Positions 16,067 to 33,090 of a stretch of DNA of 43,302 nt are shown one piece after another. The notes below the pieces were generated by a model. That model was not told the origin of the DNA and searched no databases. It worked only from the letters and a program-made list of their open reading frames with translations. Made by a program: the position numbers and the translations under genes. This DNA is from Sphaerotilus sp. GTDB lineage: Bacteria; Pseudomonadota; Gammaproteobacteria; Burkholderiales; Burkholderiaceae_C. Every line of letters begins with the position of its first letter. Position 1 is the first letter of the stretch. The stretch covers positions 1-43,302 of the forward strand of contig JAAFKB010000028.1 of assembly GCA_013299055.1 (NCBI GenBank), written 5' to 3'.

Positions 16067-19000
16067 ATGACCCTGCTGTACCCCTCACGTCCGATTCTTG
16101 CGCCGCTCGACCGTTGTCCCAACCTGGGGCATGCCTTGCGGGTCAGTGGCCAGGGCACGCGCGGCCTCACCTACATCCACTCCAGCGCCGACCATGAGCG
16201 GGTGCGCTACGCCGAGCTGGCGCGGCGTGCCCAGTCCGTGCTGGGTCATCTGCAGTCGCGTGGCGTCATGCCGGGCGATCAAGTGGTGCTGGTCACCGAG
16301 GATCTGGCGCTGTTCACGGCGCTGTTCTGGGCCTGTGTCCTGGGGGGCATCGTGGTGGCGCCCATCGCCACGCCCACCAACGAGGACGGGCATGCCAAGC
16401 TGGCCAACGTGATCGAGGCCCTGCCCGGTGCCTGGCTGGCCTGCGATCAACTGGACAAGGTGTCGGCACGGCTGCGCGAGGGAGCGGTCGCGCCGGCGCG
16501 TCGGTTGGCGCTGGACCGCACCCTGTTCGATGCGGCGCCGGGCCATGTGCATGAAGGTGCCTGCCTGGACGATGTGGTGCTGCTGCAGTTCTCGTCAGGC
16601 TCCACCGGTCAGCCCAAGGGGGTGCAGATCACCGGCCGCAACCTGCTGGCCAACACCTCCGGCTTCTTCCAGCGCTGCGAGATGGACGCCGAGCGCGATC
16701 TGCTGCTCAACTGGATGCCGCTGACGCACGATTTCGGCATCGTCTTCTGCCATGTGCTGCCGGTGCTCTTCGGTGTCGAGCAGGCCCTGATCCCCACGAT
16801 GGTGTTCATGCGCCACCCGCTGATGTGGATGCAGAAGGCGTCGGAACTCGGCGCCACGGTGACGGCCGGTCCCAACTACGCCTACCAGCATTTCCTCAAG
16901 CGGTTCCGGTCGGACAAGGACCACGGCTGGGATCTGCGTGCGCTGCGGCTGGTCATCAACGGGGCCGAGCCCATCTCCTGCGAGCTGTCTCGCAGCTTCT
17001 TCCAGGCCCTGCACCGCTACGGCCTGTCTCCCCTGGCGGCCACACCGGGCTACGGGCTGGCCGAAGCGACCCTGATGGTCACGCTCAACCGGCCTGAAGC
17101 ACCGTTCCAGTCACTGGTGCTGGACCGCCACCGGCTGGCACCCGGCACCGCCCTGGTCCGTCTGGCACCGGACCACCCCGACGCCATCGAGTGCGCCAAC
17201 ATCGGCCCGGCGAGCGACAACGTCGAGCTGCGCATCGCCGACGCCCATCGCCAGCCGCTGCCCGACGAGGTCATCGGCACCATCGAGACACGCAGCGCCT
17301 GCGTCACGCCCGGCTACCACGGCCTGCCCGAACTCAACCGGGCCACGATCAGCGAAGACGGCTGGCTCGACACCGGCGACCTCGGGTTCATCAGCGGCGG
17401 TGACCTGTACCTCACGGGTCGGCGCAAGGATCTGGTGATCATCAACGGGGCGAACTACTACCCGCACGACATCGAGGACATCGCCGCGCAGGTGCCCCCG
17501 CTCGACCTGAACATGGTGCTGGCCTGCGCCGTGCCGATGCCGGAGCAGAACCGGGAAGGGCTGGCGATCTTCCTGCGCACGCGAGACGAGGACGACGCCT
17601 TCTTCGCGCTGGCCGACCGTGTGCGCGACCACGTCCTGCAGCACATGGGCGTGCCCGTGGACCACTGCCTGCCGGTGCAGCAGATCCCCAAGACCACCAG
17701 CGGCAAGCTGCGGCGCTTCCTGCTGGCCCAGCAGTTCCAGGCGGGCGAGTTCGACGCGGCCGTGACCGCCTCGCGCGAACGCATGGCGCGTGGTCAGTTG
17801 CGCCAGGCCTGGGAGCAGGGCGAGCCGTCGGTGTGGCGGGCGGCGCTGGTGACCGAGGCGTCGCGGCTGGCGCCCTGGGCGGACTGGACGGTCCCTGACA
17901 CCGCGCAGGCGCCCCTGATGGAGCTGGGGTTCGGGTCGCTGCGGATCGTCGAGTTCCTCAACCGGATCAACCTCGCGCTGCAGCAGCAGTGGCCCGTGTC
18001 GATGATGTTCGACCACGCCAGCGTGGACCGTCTGGCCGTACACCTGCTGACCCTGCGCCACCCGTCATCCGCGCTGCAGCCCGCCGCTTCGTCTCCGGCC
18101 GACCCGACGCCCGCGCATCCCGGCGCTGAAACCGGCAGCGGCGACATCGCCATCATCGGCCTGGGCTGCCGTTTTCCCGGCGATGCCGACACCCCCGAGG
18201 CGTTCTGGCAACTGCTGCTCGACGCCACCGACACCACGGGGCCGTTCCCGCCGGATCGCTGGCCAGCGGGGCTCAACGCGGCGGCGACCACCGACCGAGG
18301 GGCGTATCTCCGAGGGCTGGACCGATTCGATCACCGCTTCTTCCGCCTCACGCCCGTCGAGGCCGAGCGGCTCGATCCGCAGCAGCGGCTGCTGCTGACC
18401 GTCAGTTGGGAAGCGTTCGAGCATGCGGGGCTCGACCCGGTGCGCCTCAAGGGATCCGAGACCGGCGTGTTCACCGGCATCAGCGGTTCGGACTACGCCC
18501 AGGCCGAGGCCCGCAGCGGGCGCCTGGCCGACATCGGGCCATACGCCTTCTCCGGCAGCGCCACCAGCATCGCTTCGGGTCGCCTGTCCTTCTTCTACGG
18601 TTTGGAAGGGCCGAATGTCGCGCTCGACACCGCCTGCTCCTCGGCCCTGGCGGCGGTGCACTGGGCCGTGCGGGCGCTGCGGGCGGGCGAGTGCCACCTG
18701 GCGCTGGCCAGTGCCGTGAACCTGATCCTGAGCCCCGAGATGCAGGTCGGGCTCTCGCGCATGAACGCGCTGTCGCCGGACGGCCGCTGCCGGACCTTCG
18801 ATGCGGCGGCCAATGGCTATGCGCGCGGCGAGGGCTGCGCCAGCGTGGTGCTCAAGCGGCTGGAGGACGCGCTGCGTGATGGCGACCCCGTGCGGGCGGT
18901 CATCAAGGGCAGCGCCATGAACCACGATGGCGCCTCCAACGGGCTGACGGCACCGAACGGCCGGGCGCAGGAAAAGGTGATCCGCGCGGCGCTGCGCGAC

Positions 19001-22000
19001 GCCGGGCTGGCGCCGGGCGACATCGACTACGTGGAGGCCCACGGCACCGGCACGGCGCTGGGCGATCCGGTGGAGGTCATGGCGCTGGCGGCGGCCTATG
19101 GCAGCGGGCACGACGCCGACCACCCGCTCTGGGTCGGCTCGGTCAAGACCAACGTGGCGCACCTGGAGGCCGCAGCGGGCATGGCCTCGCTCTGCAAGGT
19201 GGTGGCGGCGCTGGCGCATGGCGTGCTGCCGCCGACGCTGCACCTGAACCAGCCCAATCCGATGATTCCTTGGGACACGGTGCCGGTGCGCGTGGTCGAT
19301 CAGACCCGGCCATGGCCACCCGAAGCCGAAGCACAGGACCGGCCACGCCGTGCCGGCCTCAGCGCCTTCGGCATGAGCGGCACGAACGTCCACCTGCTGC
19401 TGGAGGCCGCTCCCGCCCGGCCGCCGGTCACGTCCGAGCCGGTGCCGACGGGTGGCCCGGTGCTGGTCGCGCTGTCGGCCCGAACCGAGGCGGCGCTGGT
19501 CGAGATGGCCCATCGACAGGCCGCCTGGCTACGCGCTCATCCCGATCGGCTGGACGATCTGGCCCGCACCGTGGCCTGTCATCGCACGCGCTTCCCGGTG
19601 CGCTGCAGCGTGACGGGCCGTGACGCGACGGGTGTGGCCGAGGCGCTGGAACGGCTGACGGCGGCCACGGCGACGACAACTGCGCCGGCCGTGGTCTTCG
19701 TCTTTCCCGGACAAGGTTCGCAGCAAGCCGGTGCCGTGCGCGACCTGATCGACCGCGAACCCGTCTTCCGTGCCGAACTCGAATGGGCGCAGCAGGTGCT
19801 CGATGGCTGTCTGCCTCGGCCGCTGCTGTCGTTGCTGCAGGACGGCCACCCCGAGGAGCTGGCCGAAACCGGCGTCACGCAACCCGTGGTCGTCGCCTGC
19901 GGACTGGCCCTGGCCGCCCTCTGGCGTTCGTGGGGCGTGCACCCGCAGGCGGTGCTCGGCCACTCGGTCGGGGAGATCACGGCGGCGGCCGTCGCCGGCG
20001 CGATCACGCCCGAAGCCGCCCTGCGCTTTGCGGCTCGGCGCGGGGCCCTGATGCAGCGGTTGCCGGTCGGGTCGATGCTGGCGGTGGCCGCTGGCGTGAC
20101 CGAGGGGCAGGCGGTGGTGCAGACCGTCGGGGCCGACCTGTCCATCGCGGCGGTCAACGGTCCCCGGTCCCTCACGCTCTCTGGCACGCCCCAGGCCGTG
20201 GACGAGGCTGTCCGCCTGCTGGCGGTGCGCAAGCTGCGGCACACCCGGCTCGATGTCACACGCGCCTTCCACTCGGCCATGATGGACCCGGTCCTGGCGG
20301 AGCTGGCGGTGGCGGCGCAGGCGCTGCAGCCGGTCGAGCCCCGGATCGCCCTGCACTCCGGTCTGACCGGCGAGCGGGCGGACGTGGGGCTGTTGTCCGG
20401 ACATCACTTCTGGACCCGCCATGCACGGGAACCCGTGCGCTACCACGACGCCCTGCTGAGCCTGGCGCTGCCCGACGCCCTCCACATCGAGATGGGCGCC
20501 CGCCCGGTGCTGGCCTCGCTGGCCGCCCTGAACCTGCCCGAGACGCCCTGGCTCACCTGCGCCGACGGGTCCGGCCACATGCTCGCTCCGGTGCTCGCGG
20601 GTCTGGGCCGGGCCCACGACCTGGGCTGCGAGGTGGACTGGACCGAGGTGTTCCGCCACCGGCCCGGTCGCCTCGCCGACGTGCCCCCCCATCCCTTTCA
20701 AGGTTCCACCCCCATGCTGTCCACTGTTCGTCCGGAGACTTCCGCCGCACTGCCTTCTGCGGGCGTGACCGGCCCTCGCCCTGCGTCCGTCCCGGTGTCT
20801 GCGCCGATGCCCGTGCCGATGGCAGACCCACGCACGGCGGTGCAGGCGGCCCTGCGCCGGATGGTGCGCAACGTGGCCGGTCTGCAGGACGCCGACATCG
20901 TGCCCGACGCCAACTGGTTCGCCCTGGGGCTCGACTCCTTGCTGGTGCTGCAACTGCAACTGGCGCTGTGCAAGGACTTCGGCGTGGACATCAAGCTCAA
21001 CGAGGTGTTCGAGCACGGCACCACGCTGGATGACCTGACCACGCTGGTGGCGGGACGCCTGCCGCAGGACTCGCCGCTGCTGCGCGCCCCCGTGGGGTCG
21101 GTGGCTCTGGCGTCGGCGTCTGCGCAGGTGTCCGCACCGCTCGCCACGCCTGCCGTGGCCGTTGCCATGCCGCCGGTCGTGGCCGCTCCCGCAACCCTGG
21201 CGATGCCCAGCGGTGACCTCGAAGCCGTGCTGGCCCGCCAGATCGACGCGATGAGCACGCTGTTCCGGCAGCAGCTCGCGGTACTGCAAGGGGCAGACGT
21301 GCCGGCGGCCGCACCTGCCACGTCGGCCGCGCCCGTGGTGGTCCCGGTGAACCCGTCTTCGGCCGTCACGGCGCAGGCCCCGGCCAGCAGCCCGACCGAC
21401 CAGCCCCCGACCCCGACCCGCGAGATCAAGGGCCTGTACAAGAAGATCACCAACCAGAAGGCCCACTGGGGCGCGGACAAGCTGGCCCATGTGCGCCGCC
21501 TCGCCGCCGACTACAACGCCCGCACCCCCGGCTCCAAGCGGCTCGCCAGCGAGGGGCGTTCCGTCTATGCCAACCCGCGCGCCGTGATCGGCTTCCGGCC
21601 CGAGTGGAAGGAGCTGACCTACCCGCTGCATGTGGAGCGCGCCGATGGTGCCCATGTCTGGGATGTCGATGGCCACCGCTACGTGGACATCACCATGGGC
21701 TTCGGCGCCACGCTGCTGGGGCACAACCCGTCCTTCGTGCGCGAGGCGGTGGCCGAGGAGCTGCAGCGCGGCGCGCCCCTCGGTCCCCAGACACCGCACG
21801 CGCTGCGGGTCGCCCGGCTCATCGCGGACATGACTGGCGCGGAGCGGGTCGGCTTCTTCACCACCGGCAGCGAGGCCGTGATGGTGGCCGCCCGGCTGGC
21901 CCGCGCAGTGACGCAGCGCACGCGCATCGTGATCTTCACCAACGCCTACCACGGCACCTTCGACGGCTTCCTGGCCATGGGCTGGGTCGATGACGGGCAG

Positions 22001-22861
22001 CCCCGGACCTATCCGCTGGCCGATGGCACGCCGGCGCGCATGGTGGAGGACGTGGTGGTGCTGCGCTACGGCGAGGCCCGGTCGCTGGAGATCATCCGCA
22101 GCATGGCCCACGAGCTGGCCGCCGTGCTGGTCGAGCCGGTCCAGAGCCGCGACCCGGCGATCCAGCCAGCCGCCTTCCTGCGCGAGCTGCGCCAGATCAC
22201 CGAGGACAGCGGCACGGCCCTGGTCTTCGACGAGATGATCATGGGCTTCCGGGTCCATCCCGGCGGGGCCCAGCACCACTTCGGCATCCAGGCCGACATC
22301 TGCACCTACGGCAAGGTGGTCGGCGGGGGGCTGCCCATTGGCGTGGTCGCGGGCAAGTCGCGCTTCCTGGATGCGATCGACGGCGGCGACTGGCAGTACG
22401 GCAACGACAGCGTGCCCAGTGCCCGCACGGCCTTCGTGGCCGGCACGTTCAACAACCACCCGCTGAGCATGGCCGCCGCTGCAGCGGTGCTGACCCACCT
22501 GCACGAGGCCGGGCCGGCACTGCAGGAGCGGCTCAACGCCCGCACGACTGCCCTGGTCAACCGGCTCAACACCGTGTTCGAGCAAGAGCAGGTGCCGATC
22601 CGCTGCGTGCATTTCAGCTCGCTGTTCCGCTTCGAGTTCGCCGAGGACACCGAGCTGCTCAACTACCACCTGCTCCGGCAAGGCGTGTTCGTCTGGGAGG
22701 GCCGCAACTGCTTCCTCTCCACGGCCCACCGCGACGAGGACATCGACTTCCTGGTCGAGGCCGTGCGCCAGGGCGTGCGCGAGATGCGCAGCGGTGCTTA
22801 CCTGCCCGCTCCGGACCTGTCGCCGCAGACCGCCCTCGTGGACAGCACCCCCGGGCGCTGA
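16067..22861 (+). CDS. Hybrid synthase FAAL-ACP-KS-AT-ACP-aminotransferase (beta-amino fatty acid synthase)
   Basis: I chose the ATG at 16067; a TTG at 16034 is in frame. The product has 2,264 residues. Domains: fatty-acyl-AMP ligase (about 1-580; FSSGSTGQPKG, WMPLTHDFGI, GYGLAEATLMV), ACP1 (GFGSLRIVE, Ser about 626), ketosynthase (about 690-1110; DTACSS, EAHGTG, SVKTNVAH), acyltransferase (about 1205-1515; GHSVGE, AFHS suggesting malonyl-CoA), ACP2 (LGLDSL, about 1620), and a PLP class-III aminotransferase (about 1790-2240; VFDEMIMGF, TYGKVVGGG with the PLP lysine). No KR is present, so a fatty acid extended by one malonate would become a beta-ketoacyl and then a beta-aminoacyl thioester, as in MycA/ItuA of mycosubtilin and iturin. 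Unusual points: Gly replaces Asp before the ACP1 serine, and no condensation domain follows the aminotransferase. Confidence 0.93.
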   Translation: MTLLYPSRPILAPLDRCPNLGHALRVSGQGTRGLTYIHSSADHERVRYAELARRAQSVLGHLQSRGVMPGDQVVLVTEDLALFTALFWACVLGGIVVAPIATPTNEDGHAKLANVIEALPGAWLACDQLDKVSARLREGAVAPARRLALDRTLFDAAPGHVHEGACLDDVVLLQFSSGSTGQPKGVQITGRNLLANTSGFFQRCEMDAERDLLLNWMPLTHDFGIVFCHVLPVLFGVEQALIPTMVFMRHPLMWMQKASELGATVTAGPNYAYQHFLKRFRSDKDHGWDLRALRLVINGAEPISCELSRSFFQALHRYGLSPLAATPGYGLAEATLMVTLNRPEAPFQSLVLDRHRLAPGTALVRLAPDHPDAIECANIGPASDNVELRIADAHRQPLPDEVIGTIETRSACVTPGYHGLPELNRATISEDGWLDTGDLGFISGGDLYLTGRRKDLVIINGANYYPHDIEDIAAQVPPLDLNMVLACAVPMPEQNREGLAIFLRTRDEDDAFFALADRVRDHVLQHMGVPVDHCLPVQQIPKTTSGKLRRFLLAQQFQAGEFDAAVTASRERMARGQLRQAWEQGEPSVWRAALVTEASRLAPWADWTVPDTAQAPLMELGFGSLRIVEFLNRINLALQQQWPVSMMFDHASVDRLAVHLLTLRHPSSALQPAASSPADPTPAHPGAETGSGDIAIIGLGCRFPGDADTPEAFWQLLLDATDTTGPFPPDRWPAGLNAAATTDRGAYLRGLDRFDHRFFRLTPVEAERLDPQQRLLLTVSWEAFEHAGLDPVRLKGSETGVFTGISGSDYAQAEARSGRLADIGPYAFSGSATSIASGRLSFFYGLEGPNVALDTACSSALAAVHWAVRALRAGECHLALASAVNLILSPEMQVGLSRMNALSPDGRCRTFDAAANGYARGEGCASVVLKRLEDALRDGDPVRAVIKGSAMNHDGASNGLTAPNGRAQEKVIRAALRDAGLAPGDIDYVEAHGTGTALGDPVEVMALAAAYGSGHDADHPLWVGSVKTNVAHLEAAAGMASLCKVVAALAHGVLPPTLHLNQPNPMIPWDTVPVRVVDQTRPWPPEAEAQDRPRRAGLSAFGMSGTNVHLLLEAAPARPPVTSEPVPTGGPVLVALSARTEAALVEMAHRQAAWLRAHPDRLDDLARTVACHRTRFPVRCSVTGRDATGVAEALERLTAATATTTAPAVVFVFPGQGSQQAGAVRDLIDREPVFRAELEWAQQVLDGCLPRPLLSLLQDGHPEELAETGVTQPVVVACGLALAALWRSWGVHPQAVLGHSVGEITAAAVAGAITPEAALRFAARRGALMQRLPVGSMLAVAAGVTEGQAVVQTVGADLSIAAVNGPRSLTLSGTPQAVDEAVRLLAVRKLRHTRLDVTRAFHSAMMDPVLAELAVAAQALQPVEPRIALHSGLTGERADVGLLSGHHFWTRHAREPVRYHDALLSLALPDALHIEMGARPVLASLAALNLPETPWLTCADGSGHMLAPVLAGLGRAHDLGCEVDWTEVFRHRPGRLADVPPHPFQGSTPMLSTVRPETSAALPSAGVTGPRPASVPVSAPMPVPMADPRTAVQAALRRMVRNVAGLQDADIVPDANWFALGLDSLLVLQLQLALCKDFGVDIKLNEVFEHGTTLDDLTTLVAGRLPQDSPLLRAPVGSVALASASAQVSAPLATPAVAVAMPPVVAAPATLAMPSGDLEAVLARQIDAMSTLFRQQLAVLQGADVPAAAPATSAAPVVVPVNPSSAVTAQAPASSPTDQPPTPTREIKGLYKKITNQKAHWGADKLAHVRRLAADYNARTPGSKRLASEGRSVYANPRAVIGFRPEWKELTYPLHVERADGAHVWDVDGHRYVDITMGFGATLLGHNPSFVREAVAEELQRGAPLGPQTPHALRVARLIADMTGAERVGFFTTGSEAVMVAARLARAVTQRTRIVIFTNAYHGTFDGFLAMGWVDDGQPRTYPLADGTPARMVEDVVVLRYGEARSLEIIRSMAHELAAVLVEPVQSRDPAIQPAAFLRELRQITEDSGTALVFDEMIMGFRVHPGGAQHHFGIQADICTYGKVVGGGLPIGVVAGKSRFLDAIDGGDWQYGNDSVPSARTAFVAGTFNNHPLSMAAAAAVLTHLHEAGPALQERLNARTTALVNRLNTVFEQEQVPIRCVHFSSLFRFEFAEDTELLNYHLLRQGVFVWEGRNCFLSTAHRDEDIDFLVEAVRQGVREMRSGAYLPAPDLSPQTALVDSTPGR

Positions 22862-22867
22862 ACGACC

Positions 22868-24811
22868 ATGTGCGGCATCACAGGCATCTACACCCCGCAC
22901 CGGACCACGTCGGTGGCCGCGTCCGTGCTGGACGCCATGACCGAGGCGGTGCGGCATCGCGGCCCCGACGAGCACGGGCAGTTCATCGCGCCCGGCGTGG
23001 GACTGGGCTTCCGGCGGCTGTCCATCGTCGATCTCGCGGCGGGTCAGCAGCCGGTGCGCAGCGGCGACGCCACGGTGGTCTCGGTGTGCAATGGCGAGGT
23101 CTACAACCACATGGCCCTGCGCCGGGAGCTGGAGGCGCAGGGACACCGCTTCGCCACGCGCTCGGACACCGGGATCATCCCCGCCCTCTACCAGACCTTC
23201 GGCCTCGACTTCGCCCGTCGGCTCAACGGCCAGTTCGCCTTCGCCGTCTATGACCAGATCCGGCACCGGCTCGTGCTCGGGCGCGATCAGATCGGCATCG
23301 CGCCGCTGTTCTTCGCGCAGACCGACGCCGGCGTGGTGTTCGGCTCCGAGATCAAGGCGCTGCTGGCCCACCCGGGCGTGTCGCGGGAGGTGGACCTGCG
23401 CGGTCTGGACCAGATCCTGACATTCCCGGGGATGGTGAGCCCGCAGACGATGGTGCGGGGAGTGGAGAGCCTGCCGCCGGGCACGGTGATGGTCTTCGAG
23501 GCGGACGGCAGCCGGCGATCGCTGCGCTACTGGGATCTGGACTACCCGCTGGCCGGCGACATCGACCACGGCCGCCGCCTGGAGGACTGCGTCGATGAAC
23601 TCGATGCCGTCCTGACCCAGTCGATCCGCTACCGCCTGCAGGCCGATGTCCCGGTGGGCAACTACCTCAGCGGCGGGCTCGACAGCTCGCTCATCGCCGC
23701 GATGACCCAGGCCCTGACCCCTGGCGAGCGGCGCGACACCTTCTCGATCACCTTCGACGACGCGCGCATCGACGAAAGCCGCCACCAGCAGCGCATGGTG
23801 CAGGCGCTCGGCAGCCGGCACCACGCCTCGTGCATGCAGCCCGGCGACATCGTGGCGCGGCTGTCCGACATCGTGCGTTGCGCCGAGGCCCCGCTGCGCG
23901 AGTCCTACAACGCCTGCACCCTGGAGCTGTCGCGCCTGGCGCGGGAGGCCGGCATCAAGGTGGTGCTGACCGGGGAGGGCGCGGACGAACTCTTCGGCGG
24001 CTATGTCGGCTACCGGCTGGACGTGCTGCGGGGCGTGTCGGGTGCGGCCGAGGCGTCCGACGACCTGGCCGAGATCCTGGAGCGGCAGATGCGCGAGCGG
24101 CTGTGGGGGGATGGCGACTTCTTCTACGAGAAGGCTTACCACGCCTTCCGTGACACCAAGCGCACCCTGTATGCCGCCGCTCGCCAGGGCGATGTCGCCG
24201 ACCTCGACTGCCTGCGGGACAGCCCGATCGACACCACCCGGCTGCGCGGGCGCCACCCGTTCCACCAGCGTTCGTACCTCGACTTCAAGCTGCGCATGGC
24301 CGACCACCTGCTGGCCGACCACGGCGACCGGGTGAGCTATGTCAATGGCGTGGAGGCGCGGTACCCGTTCCTGGACGTGCAGGTCATCGAAGCGGCCAGC
24401 CGCATCCCGCCGCACTGGATGGTGCATGAAGGCGAGGAAAAATATGTCCTCAAGCAGTTGGCGCGGCGCTACCTGCCGTCGGCCATCGTGGACCGCCAGA
24501 AGTTCAGCTTCGTCGCACCGAGCAGTGCCAGCTTCGTGCGCCAGGCCGCGCCGCAGGTGCGCGAGTTGCTGTCGCCGCAGCGCATCGCCCGCGACGGCGT
24601 CTTCGATCCCGCCGCCGTGGCGCAGTTGCAGCAGCAAGGTCGGCGCCCTGGCCACGAGCCGCACCAGACCTTCGACGACGACGTGCTGATGGTCGTGCTG
24701 ACCTTCAACCTGTTCATGGACCTGTTCCAGCTCCGGGTGCCAGAACGAATGCCGGACGCCCTGCCGGCTGTCCTGGATGAGGCAATGGCGTGCGAGTCGG
24801 ATGCCTGGTGA
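22868..24811 (+). CDS. asnB: Glutamine-hydrolysing asparagine synthetase (AsnB family)
   Basis: The 647-residue product begins MCGITGIYTP, leaving Cys2 as the glutaminase nucleophile. Class-II glutamine amidotransferase motifs follow (RHRGPDEHG, LSIVDLAAGQQP, NGEVYNH). The synthetase half has the ATP pyrophosphatase loop SGGLDSSLIAAM near residue 269, then TGEGADELFGGY and EARYPFLD. The usual reaction is Asp + Gln + ATP to Asn. The gene starts 6 bp after the PKS stop, so it belongs to the same transcript. It plausibly supplies Asn for the module with the Asp/Asn-type code or amidates an Asp in the product. Family members in biosynthetic loci can also act as dedicated amide-forming enzymes, so the substrate is not proven. 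Confidence 0.92.
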   Translation: MCGITGIYTPHRTTSVAASVLDAMTEAVRHRGPDEHGQFIAPGVGLGFRRLSIVDLAAGQQPVRSGDATVVSVCNGEVYNHMALRRELEAQGHRFATRSDTGIIPALYQTFGLDFARRLNGQFAFAVYDQIRHRLVLGRDQIGIAPLFFAQTDAGVVFGSEIKALLAHPGVSREVDLRGLDQILTFPGMVSPQTMVRGVESLPPGTVMVFEADGSRRSLRYWDLDYPLAGDIDHGRRLEDCVDELDAVLTQSIRYRLQADVPVGNYLSGGLDSSLIAAMTQALTPGERRDTFSITFDDARIDESRHQQRMVQALGSRHHASCMQPGDIVARLSDIVRCAEAPLRESYNACTLELSRLAREAGIKVVLTGEGADELFGGYVGYRLDVLRGVSGAAEASDDLAEILERQMRERLWGDGDFFYEKAYHAFRDTKRTLYAAARQGDVADLDCLRDSPIDTTRLRGRHPFHQRSYLDFKLRMADHLLADHGDRVSYVNGVEARYPFLDVQVIEAASRIPPHWMVHEGEEKYVLKQLARRYLPSAIVDRQKFSFVAPSSASFVRQAAPQVRELLSPQRIARDGVFDPAAVAQLQQQGRRPGHEPHQTFDDDVLMVVLTFNLFMDLFQLRVPERMPDALPAVLDEAMACESDAW

Positions 24812-24874
24812 ACCGGCTCCGTCCTCCTTGCTTGGTTCTCTTTCCTTATTTCTCCTATTTCCACTTATTCCGTG

Positions 24875-32356
<7,482 letters not shown>

Positions 32357-32413
32357 TGCCTTGATTTGTGGGTCCATCACCCTTCCCCGGCCCTGACCCC
32401 GGCCCCGGCCCTG

Positions 32414-32440
32414 GGCCACGACCGCTGACGGTCGATGGCC
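32414..32440 (+). terminator. Hairpin after the last NRPS gene, possible terminator
   Basis: GGCCA-CGACCG, a CTGA loop, then CGGTCG-A-TGGCC form an 11-bp stem with one bulged A. TTGAGCAATTT follows, not a clean T-run. It lies 57 bp after the NRPS stop in a stretch that also repeats CCCCGGCCCTG. It may partly end the long transcript before the second DUF697 gene. Confidence 0.35.
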
Positions 32441-32489
32441 TTGAGCAATTTCACACCCTCCACAACCTGATGACCAACAAGGTGAATTC

Positions 32490-33020
32490 ATGAGCGAAGA
32501 AACGATCGAAGTGACTGCGGTGCAACCTGAAGCCCAAGCTGCAGCGGCCCCCGCATCCGCTGCCGTGCACACGGAGCTGCGCCGCGATCAGCAGGCAATG
32601 GCGCTGGTCTCCAGCTATGTCCCCTGGGCCGCCAGCGCGGGCATGATCCCGGTGCCGTCGGTGGACCTGGCCGCGCTGCTGGGCCTGCAACTGCGCATGC
32701 TGGCCAAGCTGGCGAAGATGTACGAGGTGCCCTTCGTCGAAAACGGCGTCAAGAGCACGGTGACGGCGCTGCTGGGCACGGTGCTGGCCAGCAGTGCCGG
32801 GGCGAGCCTGGGCTCCCTGATCAAGGCGGTGCCCGTGGTCGGCACCTACATCGGCTTCGCCGCCGCACCGGGCGCGTTCGCGGCGGCAACGTATGCGATC
32901 GGGCGCGTGTTCGTGACGCACTTCGAGGCCGGTGGCACCTTCCTGGACTTTGACCCCAAGAAGACACGCGACTACTTCACCGCAGAATTCGAGAAGGCCA
33001 AGGCCGCGCCTGCCGCCTGA
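32490..33020 (+). CDS. DUF697-family protein (second copy)
   Basis: The 176-residue product has an AAGGTGA ribosome-binding site 4 nt before the ATG. After a Glu/Ala-rich N terminus it shows the DUF697 pattern: WAASAGMIPVPSVDLAALLG, LQLRMLAKLAKMYEVPF, two Gly/Ala-rich hydrophobic segments, then GRVFVTHFEAGGTFLDFDP. It is paralogous to the protein at 13654-14187 over its whole length, and the two bracket the PKS-asnB-NRPS block. It is predicted to be membrane-associated; biochemical function unknown. It begins 133 bp after the NRPS stop, beyond a hairpin, so it may be transcribed partly on its own. Confidence 0.85.
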   Translation: MSEETIEVTAVQPEAQAAAAPASAAVHTELRRDQQAMALVSSYVPWAASAGMIPVPSVDLAALLGLQLRMLAKLAKMYEVPFVENGVKSTVTALLGTVLASSAGASLGSLIKAVPVVGTYIGFAAAPGAFAAATYAIGRVFVTHFEAGGTFLDFDPKKTRDYFTAEFEKAKAAPAA

Positions 33021-33053
33021 TCGTGTCCGAGCAGGTCCATGCAAGGGCCTGCG

Positions 33054-33073
33054 GGGGCGGTTGTCGCCGCCCC
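33054..33073 (+). terminator. GC-rich hairpin, possible terminator
   Basis: GGGGCGG, a TTGTCG loop and CCGCCCC form a perfect 7-bp stem 33 bp after the second DUF697 stop, followed by TCTCAATT. It may mark the end of the biosynthetic transcript. The weak T-tract keeps confidence low. Confidence 0.45.
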
Positions 33074-33090
33074 TCTCAATTCCCCACGCC

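Noticed and set aside
20560..20860. Possible ketoreductase between the acyltransferase and second ACP
   Set aside because: Only about 100 residues of Pro/Ala-rich linker lie there; no nucleotide-binding motif or catalytic Tyr is present, which fits beta-keto transamination instead.
32470..32493. Seven-codon mini-ORF (ATG to TGA) overlapping the start of the second DUF697 gene
   Set aside because: It could be a coupling leader peptide, but it has no ribosome-binding site of its own, and such tiny frames arise by chance. The main gene already has a good AAGGTGA site.
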